From NCBI GenBank assembly GCA_037953745.1, contig JBAKBP010004309.1, positions 62,001 through 126,000 of the forward strand: a stretch of 64,000 nucleotides of DNA. The letters are read 5' to 3'. Of this stretch, positions 1 through 11,553 are shown piece by piece (position 1 is the first letter of the stretch; each line of letters opens with the position of its first letter). A program made the translations under genes and the position numbers. The DNA is from Lithodes maja. Lineage: Eukaryota > Arthropoda > Malacostraca > Decapoda > Lithodidae. The notes beneath the pieces are model-generated. The model ran no database searches, had not been told where the DNA came from, and was given only the letters and a program-made list of their open reading frames with translations.

Positions 1-152
1 TAATATTTATCTTTTTCATCTTTCTATTGGTTGAGTGAAATTTATATACAGTATATATACTGTATATAATTCTAGCAAGATGATAATCCAGTTCCTCTTA
101 ATTTATAAAATCTGCTTATTATTTTGCACCAATATCATAGCTATAAATATGA

Positions 153-709
153 ATTAAATTAAAAAGGCGGGTGCCCAACCCTGAAAGGGGTTGAAATAGG
201 GGGAGCTATCCCCCCACCAAAGGCGGCTTTCTAGGGCCTTTCCTAGCTAATGCTGAAAGGATTGGGTTCTAGTCATGTGGTGATGGGCTGGTCTATCAGC
301 GTGAGAACTAAGCGATCTCTGCCATACCCATAGCTTACTCTGCCTGTTCCTTTTACTTATATATTTTCTAGATCTCAAGTGACGGCGTCTCTTCCGTGGA
401 TTGACCTCCCAATCCGCCAACCCAGAGGTTGGTAGATTGGAAGCCAAAGCGTCACATTTTCCCTTTGCCCCTCAACTTTCTCTTCATAATTGCTGAGGGG
501 CACAGGGCCCTGGGTGGGGCTTTGGTTTCCCGGGTGTTTCCGCACCCTCCTCAGCTCCCCGCCATGGAGTGGCTTCGGTCACCCAGGCTTTATTGTGGTA
601 GGTGGGGAGGGTTCTGTTGGGGTGCTCGGTTATGGCCTTGGCCTTGCTTGGGGCCTTGGGGCTGTTCGGCCAGGCAGCCTGAGGAAAAACAACAACAACA
701 ACATTAAAT
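153..709 (+). repeat. Retroposon-like repeat E, copy 1, (AAC)n-tailed
   Basis: About 545 bp beginning with GGCGGGTGCCCAAC and ending in an (AAC)n tract. The same sequence recurs inverted at 11554-12050 and 15097-15636. The copy is bracketed by ATTAAAT at 153-159 and again at 703-709, which looks like a target-site duplication. A simple-repeat tail plus a target duplication fits a non-LTR retrotransposed element. No reverse transcriptase is seen, so it is probably non-autonomous. The reading frame over the 3' half is open in several copies, but I recognise no protein in it. Confidence 0.7.
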
Positions 710-3628
710 AATAAGAACTATAACATAGCATATACTGATAACATAAATAATAGGCAACATAATTCAAACTTAGAAAGGAGAGCATTAACAGGATAACAGA
801 TATAAGTTAAAAATATATAAACAAAAACTAGGAATTTTCTTTGAATTACAGTACTGTACATAGAAATACAAGCTGTAGAACAACAATAGTTATGAAATGT
901 ATATACACAGACACATGAGAGCGAAGTAGATTAGGAGGCCTACTTAAAGAATAAACAGAAAATAGACATACGACAGACATAATATAGGGCCTAGGAGAGA
1001 ACGCCAAGTCCACCGCAAGAGACTGCGCGCGCACTCCTCAAGGACTGGGCTCGTAAACCAGGGCTGTGTGTGAAATTTGCCGTTTTACTACCTTCCCGTA
1101 AAACCGAGAAAGTCTCATAAAACAGACTACGCACGTCCAAGTATGCTACAATATTTGGAAACCTGCATATTATGGATAGAGGATTCAGAAAAAAAGGAAC
1201 AACATTCCCACGGTGTAAAGGAGTCGTCTTTGTAAACACGTACTACTTTCTGTATGCGCTGAGCGAAGCGTCTACCGAATAAACACGAATTAAAGTATAT
1301 TATGTAGGAAAAATGCCTTAGTACATTACCTCTAAATAAAGTGCAAGTTACCGAGGAAAAGGATCGCTGCGTTAAATGTGAATTTTTTAGTAGGTTGGAA
1401 AACTTTAATGGTGAAACCTATTACAACATTGCATTCATTTGAACTAACATCTTTATCATAACACGAACAAGCTTTGAAAACGAAAGCACACAGGCAATTC
1501 ATTGGACACCTAATTAGATAATTTTGCATATTTTAAACATCATTCGAACGCAAGACCTTCGAATAAAATAATGAATAATCTCGAGTTACACAGTGCATGG
1601 AGGCTAAACAGTGCAATAATAAAATGAGTGTCACTGAGCGAGAGACGAGGAGATGAACACTGAACCAGGGATCCAGCTAACTAGAGGAGGTCCGCTAGTG
1701 ACTCAATATTTGACGAAAGCAGGACAAGACGAAATGAGCCTGTGAAGCACGAGTTCTAGATGACGGCAGGTGGGAAGAGAGAGAGAGAGAGTGAGAGTGA
1801 GAGTGAGATAGATACTAGTAGATTCGTAGAATAAGAAAAACACAGAAGTAAGATGGCGAAATAGGAACTGCATTGAGTTAAGAGGAAAGATGAAAGGAGA
1901 AACAGATAGATATAGAGAGAGACAGACAAAGAAAGAGAAAACTGTGGCCACAAGTGATTATAAGTGTTACAAGCTTAACAGTGCTAACATGACAAATGCT
2001 ATGGTGGCATTAATAGTGGGGGTGATAGGAGAAACACACTAGCTCGATTGATCCGTGATTGATTGATTGACTGATTGATTGCATGAGGGAGAGGGGCTGG
2101 ATAAGCATACTGGATGAATTGATTGATTACACAGGATGCCGTTGATGGATGGTATATATAGCAAAGAGTGTGATTGATGGCGCTATGTGAAAAAGATACG
2201 TATTCTAACACGCCTGTACACGAGGATGATTATCATGGAATGTTATTATAATGGCTGATGGAATGACATGCTAGTATTATAATGCCAGTTTGGACTAACA
2301 TAATTACACATAGCTGGGGTTTGGGGGACGTACAGTGAAAGAGGACACTAAAATGGTAGAAATATTATAAGGATAAACATTTAAAAACCCTCATGATATA
2401 CGAATAAAGAGCAGGCAAGGTAGGGACAAGGATAATACGATAAATGGCGCAGGGCAGAGAGAGAGAGAGACTGCAACCAAACCGTCAGTAGAAGGGTTAA
2501 GAAACATTTGAGAGAGGAAAGGCATAGAAAAAGGAATCGGTATAGAGCTTGGATTAAGAGAAGAAACAAGAGGAAAGGTAAGAGGAAGGAGAAGAAGAGG
2601 GCATCAGAGTAAAGCTAAGGGGCCACCATTTTGGCAAGTCCCCCCAATGAAAGTTACACACGAATAGTAATAATACCACAATAACTCTCGCAGTACTCAA
2701 ACAATATAATATTTGTCAATCTCTCAGTAATATATAACATTTACAGTCTATCAATAACCTGGTAGACAAAAACACTTTAAAACTTAAAATAATCATGCAG
2801 TAAATGAACTCTATAGTCTTATTTTTAACTATAAGCTATGTACATTGTAAGAGCACTGACACTGATATCCAGTACAAATTAGGCTTAAGAAAACAATTGT
2901 TACTTTAATTTCATACAGGTGACTTAACTTCTTTATCCAATTAATGTTTATCATGACCTGCCACAAATACAAGCAACTTACATGAATGTGCTTGATTGCA
3001 CGCACCCAGCAGCGAAACCTTATTGTTACATTACTGTTGATATACAATTGTTACAGCTTGTTAATTTTACTTTTCAAAAACAATTTAATGCTAAATAATA
3101 CCAGCCGGTATGAGGAGCGACCAAATTTGTTGTAGGTGGCCTAGTTTGCTGTGATCAGCGTCAGGCAGCGAAGTACACGTAGAGAAAAGTGACCGCGTAT
3201 ATCCCGAACTTTCCGCGCCAAGTTATTGAGTTAGTCAGTAACGCAAAGTACTCTAGTATTACCATTAGCATATGCTATATATCTTCAAGCGGTACAAAGC
3301 GATGAACATATAGGCTTGAGGCATTTTACACATGAGCTTAGGTTTTTGCCACTGCTAGCCCCGCCCCTCCTGGTCCCGCCCCCATCGCCGCTCCTGCTGC
3401 CCCGACTCCTACTACCACACACATTGTACAAAATTCAAGTTAAGGCGGAACAAACACGTACTCCTAGTATGAGGGTCTGGGCGACGGGGATCAGGGGCTC
3501 CGGGGGTGGAGGCTCGCAGTAGGAATAATATACTCTTTTTATCTTCTTATAAACCTAGGGCGACATGCTTCTTTTCAGTGGCGAATGAGCATGTGCCAAG
3601 GGAGGCCCAACGGTGCGTCTGACTCCTG
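710..3628. other. No gene recognised
   Basis: AT-rich, non-coding sequence. It contains short GA-rich tracts (about 1777-1812 and 1900-1935) and a GATT-rich stretch near 2046-2080. Short open frames here look like chance or simple-sequence translations. Nothing resembles a conserved protein. Confidence 0.5.
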
Positions 3629-3757
3629 GTGGTGGTGGTGGTGGTGGTGGTGATGGTGGTGATGGTGATGATGGTGATTGGGATGGTGGTGGTGGTGGTG
3701 GTGGTGGTAGTGGTGGTGGTAGCAGTGGTGGTAATAATGGTGGTGGCCGACTCCAGG
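3629..3757. repeat. (GGT)n/(GAT)n trinucleotide microsatellite
   Basis: Interrupted GGT/GAT repeats over about 130 bp. They give Gly-rich, His-rich or Pro-rich open frames on both strands, which are artefacts of the repeat. Confidence 0.9.
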
Positions 3758-3894
3758 AGGCACTGACTTTCATTCCACTCGTCTCACACGCTACTGTTCA
3801 CAAAAGCGTCCTCTGGCGGGTCGACATATCACAAGATGGTCTCGGGAGACACCGCTATCACCACTGAAGGACACATTCGGCTGAAGTTCAGGAA

Positions 3895-4465
3895 TACCAC
3901 CTATTGCAGTGAAAATTACTATAAACTACACTGAGTGGGGTATCTTCAGCTGCAATGTAGAGGTACCTTTAGTTCAGTGAAATTACTCATCTAACTGCAG
4001 TGAAAGGAGGCCTGGATCTGTAGAAAAGGGGATACCAGTGTCTACAGTAAATAGGGAACCTTTTGCTGCAGTGATGGGATACTTTAACTACTACAGTATA
4101 TAAAAGTTTATTATCTAAAGGTACCTCTAACAGCACTGCAAAGATACACCTCATTGCAGTGTAATAATTATTCTTCCAACTTTGATAAGAAAACATTTCA
4201 CACTGAAGTTGAAAAGCTTCTCGTACAACCATGAAAAGCTACCTTCAACTGCATTATGGGGTACTTCCAACAGCAGTGGGAAAAGTACCAAACAACTGGA
4301 GTACAGGCCTCCAGCAGTGCAAAAAGTGACCTAGAGCTGGAGTGCCAGCCCTCCAGCAGTGAAAGGGTGCCTCCTTCTCCTCCTTCAGTGGTGATGGGGC
4401 TCCGTCAAGAGGCGAGACACGGGACACACCAGCGACAGTGAAGGGCACCACCGTCAGCAGTGAGG
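3895..4465. repeat. Degenerate ~22-bp tandem repeat
   Basis: The core (T/C)GCAGTGA or a close variant recurs at spacings of about 21-26 bp. Examples are 3906, 3952, 3974, 3997, 4018, 4044, 4068 and 4093, then 4269 to about 4354. Most repeats are preceded by a GGTACCT-like segment. The best guess at a unit is GGTACCTNCAGCAGTGAAAA. The copies are strongly diverged, so this is an old minisatellite-like array. No coding sense is apparent because the period is not a multiple of three. Confidence 0.6.
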
Positions 4466-5834
4466 GCCGAGGGATATGCTAGCACGGGGAGGGGTGCGGG
4501 CGGGCAGTGAGCCGAGTGGGGGGGTGGGGCACAACGGATCTGTCCATCGCCCGCCCTGGCAATGTTATCAGTGTATCACAAAAGCACTTCAATATGACAG
4601 GGCGTCTTAGTCCATTTTCGGACGTCCGTGTCAGTATAATCAGCTGTTGACTTCAAGAATTCGTACAAAAGTCATATATTTATATTTATATATATTTATA
4701 CATTATACATATTCTCAGTATTAGTAGCTCTCTTGTTCATTACTTGATATCGAAAACTTCATAATTATTGAATATCCTGACACTCATTATTTGCCATGAA
4801 AACTCAGAAATCTACTTATCACATCAAAGAGAGCTTGCCAGAAATTCTCTTTGTGCCTACAAACAGAACAAATAGTCATGGAGAGAATACCTACAGTTCA
4901 GCGATTAACTCATCTACCGCAGTTAGTCTCCCGGCAGGAAGTACCGGGGAAAACATACTCTTGAAAGACATGTCTCTCTTGTAGCGTGGAAACAGCGAGT
5001 CTTGTGAGGTGAGCAGTTGCCTTTGTACAGAAAAGCTTATTTATGATGTGTATAGAGAAGAAGCAGAGAGCCTATCGCAGTGTAACACAGGTATTCTAAT
5101 ACATATACATATACTTGTATATACATATACAAATATAAGTATACAAATATATATGTATATGTTAACATCTTGAAAACTAGACATTCGTACCTTTATACAG
5201 AATGCGTGATAGAAATGCTGAGGTGAACTAACTCCCTGTCTCCAAGCTTTATGACCGAATCATCAAATGCTCAACCCTGAAAATTTTGCCACTATGTAAA
5301 ATAAAACATAAAAGAAAAACAAAAATAAAGAGAGAGAGAGAGAGAGAAAAAACTTGTGGAGATGGTGTTTTAGTGCCAGGTATCAATTTGAAGCGAGGGA
5401 TTTGAATAATAGAACCAGGAGTCCAAAGAGGAGATAATGGAGGTGGAGATGGGGGGATAGGGGAGGAGGGGGGGCATAAACTAGTAGAGGTATACAAAGC
5501 TGCTCCGCCAAACCTGAGTCTTGCCACCTTGAGTTCTCTGTTGTGGAAGGAAGCGAAAATAAGCGTGGCAACGGGAGACGTAACTCTCTCCATTGAACTG
5601 AAGATGCAAGGCTGAGTGGCGGAGAAGGAAGAGGAGGACAGGAGGAAGAGAAGTATAGGGAGAGAGGGAAGAGAAGAAATTAATCATTCCAGGGGTGAAG
5701 TGTGTGGAAAGTCTGAAGTGTGTTTTGGTAGAAGAGTATGAAACTGGGTAAGCAAGCACACTATTTACTCTCACCAATTCGATTCTCAGCGAGGGTAAAA
5801 AGGTGTATGCTTTCTTATTGATGACTTCCATGCT
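4466..5834. other. No gene recognised
   Basis: Low-complexity AT-rich sequence (about 5095-5165 TATA/CATA) and a GA tract (5329-5347). A short open frame at 4796-4984 on the plus strand (62 codons) shows no recognisable domain. Confidence 0.45.
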
Positions 5835-6205
5835 TTAAGGGGAGGCAGACCGTTTGTTTGGTCTATTAATTCATATATTCATATATTTTTTTAGTTTCCT
5901 CCCTAGACCTCCATCAAACTTAGAAAAACACCCCCTAGACCCCCCTTCAAAATAAATTTGTACACTTTTCGGTAGAAAAATGTCCCGACCAAAGGCCGAT
6001 TCCACTTAAAATTGCAGGCTCGCTATCGCTCGCCAGGAAATAATCGACAACTAAATGGCACGAAAGGTCTTAAAATTGACAACGAAATGGGGCGAAAGGT
6101 GTTAAAATCGCCAAACTAATGGGTCGAATGTCTTATAATATCAAAACTAGTGGGGCTAAACATTAGGGAGAAGAGGGTCCAGAAAAACGGTCTGCCTCCC
6201 CTTAA
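5835..6205 (+). mobile_element. TTAA-flanked GGGG-ended MITE, family A, copy 1
   Basis: A 371-bp element bounded by TTAA on both sides, with matching inverted ends (GGGGAGGCAGACCG and CGGTCTGCCTCCCC). It has no ORF. Internally it carries GGCTCGCTATCGCTCGCCAG and several short repeats of the type 'aatgggGC...aaaggtcttaaaat'. A TTAA duplication with purine-G termini fits the Kolobok superfamily better than piggyBac, whose termini start CCC. That assignment is inference. At least seven other full or partial copies lie in this window. Confidence 0.8.
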
Positions 6206-6572
6206 GTTACAGCATGAGCGTGGTTGTGTTTATAAAAAGAGATATTAGTTGCTGGTGTCATAGAGATTAGGTTTTGTGACATTTCAAGTATTTCTTTGCG
6301 TTAGTAGTCTTCCGAGGGCGAGTTTGTATGTAAGGTACAGAGAGGAAGAAGAGAGGTTACTGTAGTTATGATTATCACTGCATTAAAGTTATAAAGTTAC
6401 ATGAGAATTCCCTTAACCTGAGACAAGTCGTACTAACATAAAAAGTGTCCGAGGTGTAAATAATAGGTTGTCTAAAATTGTATAAAAGTCAATTTCGTAA
6501 TAACCCACCCAAAACAAAGCCTATTTATATATATACATTCCAACTAATGGTCAAAGTTTCCACATAAGCATA

Positions 6573-6578
6573 TTTATT
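6573..6578 (-). promoter_or_regulatory. Candidate polyadenylation signal AATAAA
   Basis: AATAAA on the minus strand about 127 nt downstream of the stop codon of the Rdl-like exon. The position suits the 3' UTR of that gene, but such hexamers are common in AT-rich DNA. Confidence 0.4.
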
Positions 6579-6704
6579 AATTTTTCTGAATCAAAACAGC
6601 AAACTAAAACAAGAGCACATCGTAAGCTAAGCAAAACCATACGATGTACGATTAAAGCCAATTTATCTTTTTTCCGTTTTACATTTTTTGTACGATTTTC
6701 TGCC

Positions 6705-6866
6705 TTATTCGGCATTGTGAGGGATAAGATCGTCAGTGGAGTCATCCGAGATATGCAGGTAGATGATCCAGTACATGAGATTGAAACACACAAAACAGAC
6801 AGGAAATACGATCCTAGAGTACTTATCGATGTCGGAGGGTGAGCAACCGTACAGCTTGTTCAGGTT
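6705..6866 (-). CDS. Rdl: Terminal exon of Rdl-type GABA-gated chloride channel subunit
   Basis: 53 codons plus a stop, entered from a canonical splice acceptor. The intron ends in a pyrimidine-rich stretch finishing CTCCCCACAG. The translation contains SDIDKYSRIVFPVCFVC followed by FNLMYWIIYLHISDD and ends in NAE. This is the hallmark start and body of transmembrane segment 4 (about residues 17-37) and the short extracellular C-terminus of insect RDL receptors. RDL forms pentameric GABA-gated chloride channels in neuronal membranes and is the target of cyclodiene and fipronil insecticides. The residues before TM4 (NLNKLYGCSP) match the end of the TM3-TM4 cytoplasmic loop. Upstream exons should lie at higher coordinates on this strand. 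I could not recognise any, so introns are probably very long or the gene leaves the window. The exon is intact, with no lesion. Another Cys-loop GABA-type subunit is possible but less likely. Confidence 0.88.
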   Translation of the reverse strand, partial: NLNKLYGCSPSDIDKYSRIVFPVCFVCFNLMYWIIYLHISDDSTDDLIPHNAE

Positions 6867-7259
6867 CTGTGGGGAGAGACACAAGAGGGAAAGGCATTAG
6901 AAACATCGGAAAATGGCTGCGGTGGCCAGTCATCTCGATTCAATCCCTGCGGTCAACTCAAACTACCCCCTCTTTTAACTCGTGGTAAGATTAGGGGAGA
7001 TAAGATTAGATGAGGTAAAGTCGGGGTAGGGAAGGTGGTTCTAGATACATTCACTCAAGCTCAGCTTAGCCTAAAAATTGTTAGTCAAAGTTTGATAAAG
7101 ACACGTGGCATTTGATTACGTTACTAAGTTTGGATAGATAAAAATGTAAAACTTGCAAACTAAACAAACCAAAACTGGGACAAAGACAATATTAAGTCAA
7201 AATAACAATTATATTAGAGTAAATTAGAATAAACTAGGTTAAGTTAAGTTAAGACAATG
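6867..7259. other. Presumed intron of the Rdl-like gene
   Basis: The sequence immediately upstream of the Rdl-like exon (minus strand) has the polypyrimidine tract and AG acceptor. Beyond that it is AT-rich and no further exon is recognised. The intron must extend further, through the transposon-rich DNA to the right, if the gene continues. Confidence 0.5.
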
Positions 7260-7284
7260 TTAGGTTAGGTTAGGTTAGGTTAGG
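7260..7284 (+). repeat. Interstitial (TTAGG)5 tract
   Basis: Five perfect TTAGG units, the ancestral arthropod telomere repeat, preceded by degenerate TTAAG units. It is too short to be a telomere and is an interstitial telomere-like sequence. Confidence 0.85.
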
Positions 7285-7682
7285 ACTGGGATAGGGGTTG
7301 AACGAGGGCTAAGTTAACATATAAATAAAGCATCAGGAACATAACTACTGTAGAGTAAATTGGACTTTCATATTACATAATCTGTTACTGATAGAAACCA
7401 GAGATGTTGTTTGACATTTTGATATACAGTATCACAATGTATCTTAAATCATACTGAAATAAGCGGTCACCTTCTCAAAATTATGCTTTCAATTTAAATA
7501 ATTGCATTAGGTAGTTAATGGAAAAAATTAAACATAACATCAATACGCTAAGGTTACATCAAGTATACCAATCAACAAACATACGTAGACACATATTATA
7601 TATATGCACGCACACAAACATACTCGTTGAAATTGAAAACCCGAAACATTTTGGTTCAACCAGTTTAAAATCTTCAATAATT

Positions 7683-7955
7683 AAAAAAAAAAAAAAAAAA
7701 ATGTGTTATCTCTAACTCAAACAACTGTACAGTCACCATGGTATTTATTCTGCCACCTGTCGTCAAAATCCCAAGCATACTTTCATAAGATACAAAAGTC
7801 GGTTTTATTCCATGTGGTGGTAACAAAACTGGCAACTTGGCTTGGTATGAAGGGTTTCTGAAAGTATGCTTGGGATTTTGATGACAGGTGGCAGAATAAA
7901 TACTATGGTGACTGTACAGTTGTTTAAGTTAGAGATAACACACTGCTTTTTTTTC
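7683..7955. mobile_element. Foldback element with 84-bp arms
   Basis: Arms 7702-7785 and 7859-7942 are inverted copies with about three mismatches in 84 bp, separated by a 73-bp loop. An A-tract (7683-7700) lies outside the left arm and a T-rich tract (7946-7955) outside the right arm, extending the symmetry. There is no ORF. It is either a foldback MITE or a local inverted duplication. Confidence 0.75.
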
Positions 7956-8191
7956 TTCAAAATTATTGTATGTGCCCGAGTATATACATACTGTACATAC
8001 ATAAGTTACTTTGTGTAGAGTTTGGCTAGGTTAGGTATGAACAATGGTATAAATTGACCGAGGGTTGGGTTGACTGTTCCACGGCACTCTGTATAACGTG
8101 ACATGGCAGACATATGGGAAGAATCCTCGAGAAGCCTTCGATATAAGTCATACAAAACACAAAATACAGAAAGTTGGTTAGACAAATCATT

Positions 8192-8408
8192 ATTAACCCC
8201 TTCTGTACCGGTGACGTCCTTTTAATTTTGCTCTGGTAGCTATTAGATGATTATATTCAGCTTAAGAAGGGTCTCCAGCAATTGATAGGCTTCGAACTAT
8301 CTCATTAAACCCTTTTTACTGCCTCAGATCCTTCCTAAACTGCACCAAACCGTCCAAATATGGCAAGAATAAATAAAATTCAGACGTCACCGATACAGAA
8401 GGGGCTAA
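8192..8408. mobile_element. TTAA-flanked CCC-ended MITE, family D, copy 1
   Basis: It begins TTAACCCCTTCTGTACCGGTGACGT and ends with the inverse (ACGTCACCGATACAGAAGGGG, then CTAA for TTAA). CCC-starting ends next to TTAA are typical of piggyBac-derived MITEs. Related copies are at 31379-31595, 36502-36716, 59300-59405 and 60642-60962, sharing the motif 'agacgatTttatacagcttaggaagg' in part. Confidence 0.6.
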
Positions 8409-8666
8409 ATGCGTAAACAAAAGCTTGGAAACTCAACACATTACAAGCGCGCACACACAGCCATACATAATATACAATGGCGGCAGTGAGGAGAAATATT
8501 AAAGCAATGATAATGATGCAAAATTAGAAGGACCATGATCTTTTTCTAATGTTCCTGCTAGCAGATAATATAATGTAAATAAAATAACATAAACACATAA
8601 TATGAAAGTGAAACCTCCAGACATTGGGTAAGATGATAGAAGAGCCGTGAGAGCCGAAGGATGGCG

Positions 8667-8669
<3 letters not shown>

Positions 8670-8748
<79 letters not shown>
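8670..8748. repeat. (TA)n microsatellite
   Basis: About 39 TA units, followed by CAGTATATATAC. Open frames reading Tyr-Ile repeats across it are artefacts. Confidence 0.95.
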
Positions 8749-8751
<3 letters not shown>

Positions 8752-8980
8752 TATATATACAATAGTGAATATGTTTTGCAGGATGCAACAGTAGAACCAA
8801 TACACAGTACAGTACAAGAACGAAAGAAATCCAACCAAGACAAGCTAAGTTGAGCGAAGAACAAAGTTGAGCAATAATAAAAACCAAAGGGAAGAATACA
8901 AATGATGAAGAGTGTAGGGGCCCCTCACCCTGACTCCTCCAGTGACTCCCAACCCTTGTCAACAGGCCAGGGAGGACCTT

Positions 8981-9032
8981 CACACACACGCACGCACGCA
9001 CGCACGCACACACACACTCTCTCTCTCTCTCT
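8981..9032. repeat. (CA)n/(CGCA)n/(CT)n compound microsatellite
   Basis: Adjacent CACA, CGCA and CTCT repeat tracts. No coding sense. Confidence 0.85.
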
Positions 9033-9712
9033 CTTAGAACGCTTGGATTGTAGTTCTACTTTACAGCTCATAGTTCGAAATGACTGAATATGTACTTCCA
9101 AACACAGTCAATCACTGGTTTTTCACATTTATGTAAATTTATTTGATATATCTAAGTTTTAGCTATGCCATCTTACTTCTTAGTTCGACAGATAAATCAG
9201 CATACATGCTTTCCTGTATCCTTTGATACTAGTGAGGCCCAGAAGCTCATACACAGGGCAACCGATGGCACTAGGCATTGCTCACTATCGTACATACATG
9301 TCACCAGCTTTTCTGAACTGGATGCAGTTTCCCACTGAGAGTTGAGCATGGATAATTGGATATACCTTTAGGTATATCAATCAGCTGTGGCCAGGTCTTT
9401 GAAATCAGTAGCGTTCCTAAAGCTCCTTCAGCCTATATAGTTAGAAAGGAACACTCACTCACAGAGAAGTAAGTGATCGACTATAAGGTCCATTATATGA
9501 AGAATAATATTGTCAGAGTAGACAGACTTGAACAATAAGAGTAGCTGATTGAAGTTCTCTTTTCTTCTTCAAATTCTTTAATCCAACAGTGAAAGTTCTT
9601 TGTAAGGTATAATACTAGCTAATGGGAGTTACAATCAAATATTTAATCTCTATCGAACTGAAAAGCAAAGGCTTAATGTTTACTCCGCAAATTTTCATGT
9701 TCATCGTGTAAC
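9033..9712. other. No gene recognised
   Basis: Unique-looking AT-rich sequence without a recognisable exon or repeat. Confidence 0.4.
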
Positions 9713-9922
9713 TATAATCTATTCACTGTAAGTAGGCGAGAAATTATGACCTCTATCCTCTGTAACTCAAAAAGGGCTAGAGCAGATTGGCTGTAAATTT
9801 CCGCATCTATTCTTTGACGTACTCTTCTCAAATGGTAGACATATTAGCTCGATTACTCTAGTCGTTTTTGAGTTACAGAGGATAGAGGTCATGATTTCTT
9901 GCCAACTTATAGCGAATAGACT
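9713..9922. mobile_element. MITE family C, copy 1
   Basis: About 210 bp with long imperfect inverted ends: TAATCTATTCACTGTAAGT at the left, and the inverse of AGTCTATTCGCTATAAGTTG at the right. The arms also share 'atgacctctatcctctgtaactcaaaaa'. Further copies are at 17396-17606, 19722-19934 and 59056-59255. It has no ORF. Confidence 0.7.
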
Positions 9923-10320
9923 GGTTGAATATGAATACATAGTTTTTCAAATTAAATGTCCTTTCTATAGAGACGTTGGGTATACTATCCTCTCATTAAC
10001 CATACTCAAGTAGTTTAGTTAATTAATATTAGCATAATCTTGATAAATGCTCCTTAATATTTAGTCATAATAAATTTGAGCTTGATTTACGGCTACAAAC
10101 TTTAAAAAAACAATGCTGTATTACTAATTATAGCAAGCTGTATATCATTTATGAGCATGCTAACCAGTAAAAGTCAATATATACACGTACACCAAAAAAA
10201 AGAAAAAAGAAAAGAAACACCAACAAAAATAGAATACATTTATAAGTCCTCTCTGGCATGCAAGGGGGCCGGTGGAATGGTGTGGTCGAGAGGTGGCGGC
10301 AGGGTGCTTAGTGAGGGGGA

Positions 10321-10347
10321 GGGGGGGGGGGGGGGGGGGGGGGGGGG
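10321..10347. repeat. Poly(G) tract of 27
   Basis: Twenty-seven consecutive G residues following GAGGGGGA. This is a potential G-quadruplex former and a likely site of length error. Confidence 0.9.
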
Positions 10348-10394
10348 AAACAAGGACAAGTTGTCATGGTGGTAGTGTTGGTTAGAAGGTGGTC

Positions 10395-10751
10395 TTAATG
10401 GGGCATGGTTCGTTTTTCGGGACCACTTTTTCCCTCATGTTTAGCCCCATTAGTTTTCATATGTTAAGATGTTTGCCCCATTAGTTAGTCGATTATAAGA
10501 CCTTTCACCCCATTGCTTCGTCCATATTTAGGTGTCGATTTTTTCTCTGGCGAACGATAGTGAGCCTGTAATGTGGAAGAACCGGCCTTCGGCCGGAAAT
10601 TTTTTCTACCGAAAAATGTACAAATTTATCTTGAAGGGGGCTCTAAAGGATGTTTTTTCTTTTTTAAATTTGATGGAGTTCTAGGGAGGAAACTAGAAAA
10701 ATAATGAATACATGTATAAATCGCCCAAAAAAGTGAACCATCCCCCCTTAA
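10395..10751 (-). mobile_element. Family A MITE, copy 2
   Basis: Flanked by TTAA at 10395-10398 and 10748-10751, in inverse orientation relative to copy 1. It contains the family segments 'tttagccccattag' and 'ccggccttcggccgg', and the GGAGTTCTAGGGAGGAAACTA end. Confidence 0.75.
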
Positions 10752-11151
10752 TATCTATGGATGCTATTCCGTCCAAAAACACCTTACAAACTACACTTCA
10801 TGACTAGAGCAGACCAAGGTTGTGGCGAACATACATGTGTCTTCATCAGGATATCAAATGTCATCTGTAAAACAACAAAAGAAAGGAAATAATGAATTGT
10901 ATCTACTGTACGCTGGTGTTCTTGTTTTGATAAATTTATGAAAAAATATTGGAATTATACAGAAATAATTACGGCTACTAAGCAAATCCATTTACAGTAT
11001 ACAAAGCAATATGTGAACAAGCTGGTAAATAACACTATCAACACAGTCTGCACTAGCATGTGATCGCTAAATCATACGGAAAGAATGATAAAATGTCATA
11101 CATACGACTCTCAAATAAACTAGCAATACAGGTGATCAATATACAGTTATA

Positions 11152-11521
11152 CCTACACCTATAAACAAAGCTTCTAATTTTCCTACACCTATAAACAAAG
11201 CTTCTAATTTTCCTACACCTATAAACAAAGCTTCTAATTTTCCTACACCTATAAACAAAGCTTCTAATTTTCCTACACCTATAAACAAAGCTTCTAATTT
11301 TCCTACACCTATAAACAAAGCTTCTAATTTTCCTACACCTATAAACAAAGCTTCTAATTTTCCTACACCTATAACAAAGCTTCTAATTTTCCTACACCTA
11401 TAAACAAAGCTTCTAATTTTCCTACACCTATAAACAAAGCTTCTAATTTTCCTACACCTATAAACAAAGCTTCTAATTTTCCTACACCTATAAACGAAGC
11501 TTCTAATTTTCCTACACCTAA
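11152..11521. repeat. 30-bp minisatellite, about 12 units
   Basis: Near-perfect tandem 30-mers (unit CCTACACCTATAAACAAAGC plus TTCTAATTTT). One unit has a 1-nt deletion (near 11371-11379) and one has a single substitution (near 11495). The period is divisible by three, so open 10-aa-repeat frames run through the array on the minus strand. I see no evidence they are genuine protein. Confidence 0.95.
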
Positions 11522-11553
11522 TAAACCAACATACACAAATTTGGATTAAATTT

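Noticed and set aside
3555..3867. Gly-, His- or Pro-rich proteins near 3.6-3.8 kb
   Set aside because: All are translations of the (GGT)n/(GAT)n microsatellite.
8524..9013. Long Tyr-Ile open frames over the TA microsatellite
   Set aside because: The frames are produced by the dinucleotide repeat itself.
11152..11521. Possible CRISPR-like array
   Set aside because: Units are contiguous with no spacers; it is a minisatellite in eukaryotic DNA.
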